A DNA stretch of 24,501 bases from a virus. Positions within the stretch are counted from its first letter, which is position 1, and every line of letters starts with the position of its first letter. This document shows, in pieces, positions 5,858-10,590 of the stretch. The stretch spans positions 1-24,501 of the IMG/VR virus record IMGVR_UViG_3300044630_004385; one strand, 5' to 3'. The notes beneath the pieces are model-generated. The model did no database searches. It was not told where the DNA came from and saw nothing but the letters and a program-made list of their open reading frames with translations. A program made the translations under genes and the position numbers.

Positions 5858-8565
5858 GCGCCCTCCTCGATGAACGCTTCACCTCACTGGTTGACACGCC
5901 TGCTACCCTAACCGGTAATGTACTGCTGCGTGTTAACTCGGCGGGTACGGGGCTGGAGTTTGTGGTCCCAGAAAATGTTCCGGGTATCACGCGCGCCTTT
6001 ACCGACCTTGTTGATGTGCCGCAGTCCTATATTGACCAGGGTGAGAAGATCGTCCGGGTAAAGGGTGATGAAAGCGGCCTTGAGTTTGTGGATCTCAGTG
6101 TCATCGTGGACACTGGTGGGACACCCACTCTCCTCGCCTCGCTTCTAGATTTATCTGACACTCCAGATAGCTACGCTGGTGCGGATGGGTTCTTCCTCAG
6201 GGTTTCCGGTAGCCAGATCGTATTTGACCAGCTGACCTTCCTAGATCTAGCAGATGCACCGCCAAGCTACGCAGCGCCCGGAGCGTTTCTGCGTGTGAAC
6301 AGCGGGGCGAACGCCCTGACCTTCTTCACGAAATCCCTAACCTTCACCGGTCTAACTGATACACCCGGATCCTATGGGGTATCCGATGGTGGTAAGGTTG
6401 TACGGGTAAAAGCTGATCGCACCGGCCTTGAGTTTACTACCGGTCGCTTCCTTGATCTGACCGACACACCTGCCAGCTTCTCTGGTCAGGCTAACAGGGT
6501 GCTTCGCGTCAACGCGGGTGCGACTGCTGTGGAGTTTCGTGCTGAGACGTTCACCAACTTCACTTCCCTTCTGGATACCCCCAATGCCTATGGTGTTGGT
6601 GATGGTGGGAAGTTTGTCGTTGTAGAGGATGTTGCCACCCCTACTCAGCTTGTCTTTCAAAGTGCTGCCGAGATTGCAGCATCAGCCCAGTCCTTCCTTA
6701 CCCTGACCGACACACCTGACACCTATGATGGGCAGATTGGTAAGTTTGTGCGCGTTACGCCGCTGCCAGATGGTACCAATGTTCTGCGTTTTGCTGATGT
6801 TACGGTCCTATCGTCCGACGCCGCCCAGGCTGTTCTAGAGTTGTACCGGGAAGAGTATCAGGGCGGTACGTCCCCGGTAGCTACAGGCAGCAATGCAGTT
6901 GCTATTGGTGAGGCTAATACCGCCTCTGCTACAGGATCAACCATCGTTGGCGGTCGGGCAAACACAGTGTCGGCTGTGGGCGGAACTGTTGTCGGCGGCT
7001 TCACCAACACGCTCTCTACACCCGGTGCAATCGTAGGCGGCACCCTCAATACCATCGCGGGTACTACGACGTTCGCTTTTGTCGGCGGCGGTCAGCAGAA
7101 CGCTATCACGAACGCAGACCGTGCGGTTATCGGGACGGGGCTGCGGAACCAGATTACGGGGGCCAACTCTAGCCGCTCGGTGATCGGCGGCGGCCTCGAC
7201 AACAGCATCAACCTGACGGCAAACCACGGCACCTATGAGGGTTCTGTTATTTGCGGCGGCCAGGGTAATGTAGTCTCTGGCGACGGGGCTACCGTCCTCG
7301 CCGGTTACTTTACAAATATTACAGCACCTAGATCGGTGGCGGTCATCTCGCAGTCGGGCCGCAAATATGACGCGCGTGAAGCGGTTTCGGGTGATTACTC
7401 GGTGGTGCTAGGCCCCCAGACCGCTACTGACCGTGGGTGGTTTGGCGCTCGGCCTTTCGCTAATGAGCCCGGCAGTTGGCGTGTGGAAGCTGGTGCCGTT
7501 AGAGGCTCGTTTGCTGGTGAGATCCAATCCACAACGCTCCTCTTTGCGGGGGCCACCTCCACCGGAGATTGGACGCGCCTCCTCCTCGACAGCGGCGTTA
7601 ACTACGGCAACCGGCGTGATGCTGTTGGCGGCTACCTCAGCCGCATAACACTGCCATCCGACGATGGTGTGTACTGGATTGAGGCTGAGGTTATTGGTCG
7701 GGACACTAGTGCTCCCCACAGCGCCACCTTTACTCTGCGTGGTGTTGTTATGGTCGATGCCGGTGCCGCCACGCTGCCCAATGGGTTTGAGCCGCTTGCG
7801 ATTTGCCGGTGTGGTCCCGGCTCTGCTGGGTGGGACGCTCGTATTTCAGTAGATGGTCTTGCTGTGGATATCGACGTTAAGGGTCGTCAGAGCCAGTCAA
7901 TTAACTGGGTTTGCAAAGTTAAGACCCTCGAACTGATGGTTAAGCAGGACGTTGCTAACAGCTTTACGCTAACCCCTATCAATGGTTTTGTCGATGGCGG
8001 CTACACCGTCAACGAAAACTCACTTGGAGCCTCTATTGTTACTATTAGCCGTCCAGGTGGTATTGCGGGCCTGACCTTTACTCCAGCTAATACAGCCTTT
8101 GAAGTTACGCCTGCTGGGGTGTTTAAGCTAATTAACACCCGCTTCCTTAACTTTGAGACAACTCCATTTTTGAACACCACTGTCTATGTCACCGGGCTAG
8201 GCGAAACCGACTACTTCAACATCCCCATTCGCGTCCTCAACGTCAACGAAGCCCCCTCCAATATTATCCTCACGGATGTGAACACCGGCTCCACTACGGA
8301 GCGAGCCGTACTGTCCGGCGTTGCAGGGGCGCGGGTTGCCTATATCTCCGTGGTTGATATTGATAGCACCACCCACACCCTGACGGTTCAGACCAGCCCC
8401 TCGCCGTTCGAGATCGTTAAGGAGAGTGTCGGCGGGGTCCTGCGGGACATCCTCAAGCTGAAGAGCGGCTCTTCGATCACTGTCAGCACGGTTGTTCAGA
8501 TCCGGGCAACAGACCCAGGTGGTCTGTTTAGAAACCAGAACTTCACTGTTGGGATACGGACATGA
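5854..8565 (+). CDS. Repeat-containing tail fibre, paralogue 2, with cadherin-like C-terminus
   Basis: This is a 903-residue protein. Start TTG 5854 overlaps the previous stop (TTGA); the encoded MSALLDERFTSLVDTP aligns with the N-terminus of paralogue 1, which supports this unusual start. It repeats the neighbour's architecture: eight L-x-DTP-x-Y units (residues about 7-320), a YadA-head-like section (about 345-500), and the shared beta domain (LLLDSGVNYGNRRD, then GGYLSRITLP, ending KTLELMV). It then adds about 205 residues with two cadherin-like repeats (YTVNENSLGASIV; then RVLNVNEAPSNIILTDVN and the partner strand STVVQIRATDPGGL). The added region may form an alternative tip. A TTG start may lower its expression relative to paralogue 1. 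Confidence 0.75.
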   Translation: MSALLDERFTSLVDTPATLTGNVLLRVNSAGTGLEFVVPENVPGITRAFTDLVDVPQSYIDQGEKIVRVKGDESGLEFVDLSVIVDTGGTPTLLASLLDLSDTPDSYAGADGFFLRVSGSQIVFDQLTFLDLADAPPSYAAPGAFLRVNSGANALTFFTKSLTFTGLTDTPGSYGVSDGGKVVRVKADRTGLEFTTGRFLDLTDTPASFSGQANRVLRVNAGATAVEFRAETFTNFTSLLDTPNAYGVGDGGKFVVVEDVATPTQLVFQSAAEIAASAQSFLTLTDTPDTYDGQIGKFVRVTPLPDGTNVLRFADVTVLSSDAAQAVLELYREEYQGGTSPVATGSNAVAIGEANTASATGSTIVGGRANTVSAVGGTVVGGFTNTLSTPGAIVGGTLNTIAGTTTFAFVGGGQQNAITNADRAVIGTGLRNQITGANSSRSVIGGGLDNSINLTANHGTYEGSVICGGQGNVVSGDGATVLAGYFTNITAPRSVAVISQSGRKYDAREAVSGDYSVVLGPQTATDRGWFGARPFANEPGSWRVEAGAVRGSFAGEIQSTTLLFAGATSTGDWTRLLLDSGVNYGNRRDAVGGYLSRITLPSDDGVYWIEAEVIGRDTSAPHSATFTLRGVVMVDAGAATLPNGFEPLAICRCGPGSAGWDARISVDGLAVDIDVKGRQSQSINWVCKVKTLELMVKQDVANSFTLTPINGFVDGGYTVNENSLGASIVTISRPGGIAGLTFTPANTAFEVTPAGVFKLINTRFLNFETTPFLNTTVYVTGLGETDYFNIPIRVLNVNEAPSNIILTDVNTGSTTERAVLSGVAGARVAYISVVDIDSTTHTLTVQTSPSPFEIVKESVGGVLRDILKLKSGSSITVSTVVQIRATDPGGLFRNQNFTVGIRT
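5872..6816 (+). repeat. Eight-copy 'L-x-DTP-x-Y' protein repeat array, fibre 2
   Basis: Eight repeats occur in the same order as in fibre 1. The third copy again has a GADG turn and lacks the GL pair (QIVF). The fifth again has SDGG, then DRTGLEF. The sixth has SGQAN, and the eighth ends with an R-x-x-FAD strand corresponding to RLQFAD in fibre 1. This colinearity points to duplication of the whole gene after the array existed. Confidence 0.8.
6883..7350 (+). repeat. YadA-head-like coding repeats, fibre 2
   Basis: The encoded units share the core V/I-x-GG-x-x-N-T/A-(V/I/L): NAVAIGEANTA, IVGGRANTV, VVGGFTNTL, IVGGTLNTI, VGGGQQNAI, VIGGGLDNSI, VICGGQGNVV. The section is slightly shorter and more diverged than in fibre 1 but occupies the same place between the repeat array and the C-terminal beta domain. 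Confidence 0.6.
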
Positions 8566-9077
8566 GCCTTGGTGCACTCTGGTCTGGTACGCGCGAGCTG
8601 CACCACGCTTGTGAGCGGCACCCGGTTGGCCAGCGTATGCTGGCTGGGCAAGTTACACCCCAAGAGTGGGCCGACTGGCTAGCCGCCTATTATGTTGTTC
8701 ATCTGGTAATAGATCGCACGCTACCACTACATTTCCATCGCCAGCCTTATCTACTGGCCGACTTTGCCGCCCTCCCCACGCCACACCTACCCATCGCGGC
8801 AACCACCTATGCTGCCGGGCTATATACTGACACCCGTGGTATTCTTGGCGCTTGCTACGTTCTACATGCCGCACACCGCCGTGGTGGGCGCGCTAAGGCC
8901 GAGATTATGCGTGCGTCTGGCCTCTCAACCCAGCATATTATCTACGAGCAGGAAGGTGAGGTTGAGGCGTTCGTTCGCTCTATGCGCGACAGGGAAGATC
9001 TGGTTGCCCCCGCTACAGCGGCTTTTGCCGCTATGCTTGCTACTATGGACGAGATAAACAACCGAGCTACAGTATAA
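8562..9077 (+). CDS. Heme oxygenase-like protein
   Basis: This is a 171-residue, mostly helical protein; ATG 8562 overlaps the fibre stop (ATGA). The N-terminal helix reads TRELHHACE, followed by MLAGQVTPQEW and a YYVVHLVID helix. From memory this parallels the proximal helix of mammalian heme oxygenase-1 (TKEVHTQAE, then GQVT and LYHIYVALE), placing His14 at the heme-ligand position (His25 in HO-1). The distal-helix region ILGACYVLHAAHRRGGR keeps a GG pair but has His where HO-1 has Asp140. If active it would cleave heme to biliverdin, CO and iron. The length is slightly below the usual 190-230 residues. A non-catalytic virion role or a related TenA-like fold is possible. It lies between fibre and lysis genes. 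Confidence 0.55.
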   Translation: MSLGALWSGTRELHHACERHPVGQRMLAGQVTPQEWADWLAAYYVVHLVIDRTLPLHFHRQPYLLADFAALPTPHLPIAATTYAAGLYTDTRGILGACYVLHAAHRRGGRAKAEIMRASGLSTQHIIYEQEGEVEAFVRSMRDREDLVAPATAAFAAMLATMDEINNRATV

Positions 9078-9104
9078 GACAGGCTGAGATAAGCGAGGTC
9101 GATG

Positions 9105-9356
9105 ATGGAAGTCAGCCCTATGTTTATCTGGCAGGTCATCACGACCGTGGCTATCGCGCCACTGGCATACTTCCTCAAGGCGTCACTTGATCGCCTACGT
9201 GAAGTAGAAGTAGGGCTAGCTCGCACTAGGGAACAACTGGCTGAGAAGTATGCAACGCGGGCCGATGTCCACTCCGACATCGGTAGGGTTCTGGATCGTC
9301 TAGAACATCTTGACCACAAGCTAGACAAGCTCTTACTCGCACGGGGGTCCATGTGA
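9105..9356 (+). CDS. Single-TM coiled-coil protein, candidate holin
   Basis: This protein has 83 residues from ATG 9105. I prefer this to ATG 9102, three bases upstream, because GAGG at 9095-9098 is then six bases away. Residues about 5-25 (MFIWQVITTVAIAPLAYFLK) form one membrane helix. The rest is a charged heptad-like coiled coil (LDRLREVEVGLARTREQLAE, then VLDRLEHLDHKLDKLLL). It immediately precedes the endolysin and their reading frames touch (TGATG), so a holin or holin-regulating role is the natural guess. Single-TM proteins with a C-terminal coiled coil are common in phage lysis loci, but I cannot tie this one to an experimentally proven holin class. Confidence 0.5.
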   Translation: MEVSPMFIWQVITTVAIAPLAYFLKASLDRLREVEVGLARTREQLAEKYATRADVHSDIGRVLDRLEHLDHKLDKLLLARGSM

Positions 9357-10000
9357 TGCGCCGGATCAACGCTGAGGGCGAAGCCTTTATAAAGCAGTGG
9401 GAAGGGCTTCGGCTGGAAGCCTATCGGTGTAGCGCCGGGGTCTGGACCATCGGTTATGGCCACACCACTCAGGCTTACGAAGGTATGCGGATTTCCAAGG
9501 CTGAGGCTGAACGGCTGCTTCGCCTGGATCTGGCGCTTTTTGAGGCCGAGGTTTCACGCGCCGTCGATGTCAAACTTACCGATAACCAGTTCTCTGCCCT
9601 GGTCAGCTGGACCTACAATATCGGTGTCAAGGCTATGCGGACCAGCACCCTGATCCGTAAGCTGAACGCTGGGGACTTTGGCGCAGTGCCGGGTGAGCTG
9701 GCCCGCTGGAACAAGATCAAGGGCAACGTCAGCCAGGGGCTGAGTAACCGGCGCGCAGCCGAGGCTGGTCTGTGGGCACGTGGATCCTTTGTGGCTTCCC
9801 GCGATGTCGAGCCGACTGAACCTGTCAGCACCTCTGCCGCCGGGGAGGTTAGCAAGCTGGGTGGCGTAGCCGCAGCAGCGGCAGCGGCGGCCCCTGCCAT
9901 CACTAGTCTCGGCGGTGTTCACTGGGCTGTTGGTGTGGCTCTGGTGGCTGGCGCAGTCGCCCTAACCGCTGTCTGGCTACTACGGAGGCGTGAGGCATGA
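9356..10000 (+). CDS. GH24 endolysin (lysozyme) with C-terminal membrane anchor
   Basis: This protein has 214 residues from ATG 9356 (GTG 9353 in frame is an alternative). It is a glycoside hydrolase family 24 muramidase cutting peptidoglycan. Residues 15-37 contain WEGLRLEAYRC, then SAGVWTIGYGHT, with catalytic Glu16 and Thr31. The usual Asp between them is Cys25, giving a Glu-x8-Cys-x5-Thr triad as in phage P1 Lyz. The lysozyme core continues through NQFSALVSWTYNIG to RRAAEAGLW (about residue 140). After a Ser/Pro/Ala linker and eight consecutive alanines comes a membrane helix near the end (VHWAVGVALVAGAVALTAVW) followed by LLRRREA. No N-terminal signal or SAR segment is visible. The stop overlaps the spanin start (ATGA). 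Confidence 0.85.
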   Translation: MRRINAEGEAFIKQWEGLRLEAYRCSAGVWTIGYGHTTQAYEGMRISKAEAERLLRLDLALFEAEVSRAVDVKLTDNQFSALVSWTYNIGVKAMRTSTLIRKLNAGDFGAVPGELARWNKIKGNVSQGLSNRRAAEAGLWARGSFVASRDVEPTEPVSTSAAGEVSKLGGVAAAAAAAAPAITSLGGVHWAVGVALVAGAVALTAVWLLRRREA

Positions 10001-10221
10001 TTGCCCTGCTGTGGAGCCGGGTTCAGGGTACTGTTGCCGCGATCTTGCTGGTGATCGGGGCTATGGTCTCAGCCTGGATTGTCGGTCGTAAGACCGGTGG
10101 TGAGCGGGTTCGGGCGCAGGCGGCAGCCCGCGAGCAGGAACTTAGGGAGACAGCAGATGCGGCTGCTCGTGATGCTCAGCGTTTCACTGCTTCTGAGCGG
10201 TTGCGCGACGGTAAGTTCTAG
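9997..10221 (+). CDS. Rz-like inner-membrane spanin (i-spanin)
   Basis: This is a 74-residue protein; ATG 9997 overlaps the endolysin stop. Residues about 9-29 (VQGTVAAILLVIGAMVSAWIV) form an N-terminal membrane helix, followed by a helical, charged periplasmic part (RVRAQAAAREQELRETADAA). Its place after the endolysin and its overlap with a lipoprotein gene in another frame identify it as the inner-membrane half of a two-component spanin, which disrupts the outer membrane at the last lysis step. It is short: lambda Rz is about 150 residues. The extent of the coiled coil that could span the periplasm is therefore limited, unless the partner supplies the rest. Confidence 0.65.
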   Translation: MIALLWSRVQGTVAAILLVIGAMVSAWIVGRKTGGERVRAQAAAREQELRETADAAARDAQRFTASERLRDGKF

Positions 10222-10360
10222 GCCCTGCCCCCAGGTGACGGAGTTCCCTCCCGCCCTCCAACAGCAGGCAGTCGAGGAACTTCGTGGTGCCCCGGCCTTG
10301 ACCCGGATGATGGACGCGATGGCTGTAGATCGTGCTTTCAATCGCGCCATTTGTAAGTAA
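10157..10360 (+). CDS. Rz1-like outer-membrane lipoprotein spanin (o-spanin)
   Basis: This is a 67-residue protein. I chose ATG 10157 because AGGGAGA (10143-10149) lies at a suitable distance and the protein then begins with a clean lipoprotein signal peptide (MRLLVMLSVSLLLSGC). The lipobox LSGC puts the lipidated cysteine at residue 16. The gene starts in a different frame inside the Rz-like gene and extends about 140 bases past its end, an overlapping rather than fully nested arrangement. The mature part has a short proline-containing segment (RPCPQVTEFPPALQQQ) and a helical tail. It would pair with the i-spanin across the periplasm to fuse or disrupt the outer membrane. Confidence 0.7.
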   Translation: MRLLVMLSVSLLLSGCATVSSRPCPQVTEFPPALQQQAVEELRGAPALTRMMDAMAVDRAFNRAICK

Positions 10361-10373
10361 ACTTGCACTAGGG

Positions 10374-10426
10374 TTTGCGCTGTGAAGAGCCCGCGCGCAA
10401 AAGTTACACTGCCCCACCGGGCTTTT
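10374..10426 (+). terminator. Overlapping stem-loops after the lysis genes; possible terminator or pseudoknot
   Basis: The 81-base gap between the spanin and the next gene holds two pairings. TTTGCGC (10374-10380) pairs perfectly with GCGCAAA (10395-10401). AAGAGCCCG (10385-10393), in the loop of the first hairpin, pairs with CGGGCTTTT (10418-10426) through nine pairs including one G-U, ending in a run of four T. The second pairing alone resembles a Rho-independent terminator with a long 24-base loop. Together they could form an H-type pseudoknot. The structure ends directly before the ribosome binding site of the next gene. No convincing promoter was found in the gap. Confidence 0.35.
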
Positions 10427-10441
10427 AGGAGAGAGCCAGCA

Positions 10442-10588
10442 ATGCCTGGAATGTCGAAGGCCAACGGGAAGAAGATGGCGTCCTACCAGAAGGGTGGGAT
10501 GGTCAAGGGTTTCAAGCCGTGTGCGGGTTGCCCGTCCCCGGCCAAGTGCCGTGCCGCTGGTGCCTGCGCCAAGGCGGGTAAGAAGTAA
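10442..10588 (+). CDS. Small cysteine-motif protein (48 aa) with KGGMV motif
   Basis: I chose ATG 10442 because AGGAGAGA (10428-10435) lies six bases upstream; an in-frame GTG at 10382 would place the coding start inside the stem-loop region. The protein is basic. After a KANGKKMASYQKGGMVKG segment it carries four cysteines spaced C-x2-C-x5-C-x5-C (residues 27, 30, 36 and 42), ending AKAGKK. The spacing could hold a metal ion or form disulphides. I have no family name. Similar short KGGMV-type proteins occur among phage structural genes. The next gene begins two bases after its stop. Confidence 0.6.
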   Translation: MPGMSKANGKKMASYQKGGMVKGFKPCAGCPSPAKCRAAGACAKAGKK

Positions 10589-10590
10589 CA

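Noticed and set aside
3806-6816. Repeated motifs resembling a direct-repeat array such as CRISPR
   Set aside because: The repeats are degenerate at the DNA level, in frame, and conserved only as protein motifs. There are no identical repeats with unique spacers and no cas genes.
7400-8565. Possible diversity-generating retroelement variable region at the fibre C-terminus
   Set aside because: No reverse transcriptase, template repeat or adenine-biased duplicate of this segment was seen in the window. The C-terminus is cadherin-like rather than C-type-lectin-like.
10079-10156. N-terminal extension of the Rz1-like frame
   Set aside because: It would bury the lipoprotein signal peptide. The ATG at 10157 has a good Shine-Dalgarno and yields a standard signal sequence with lipobox.
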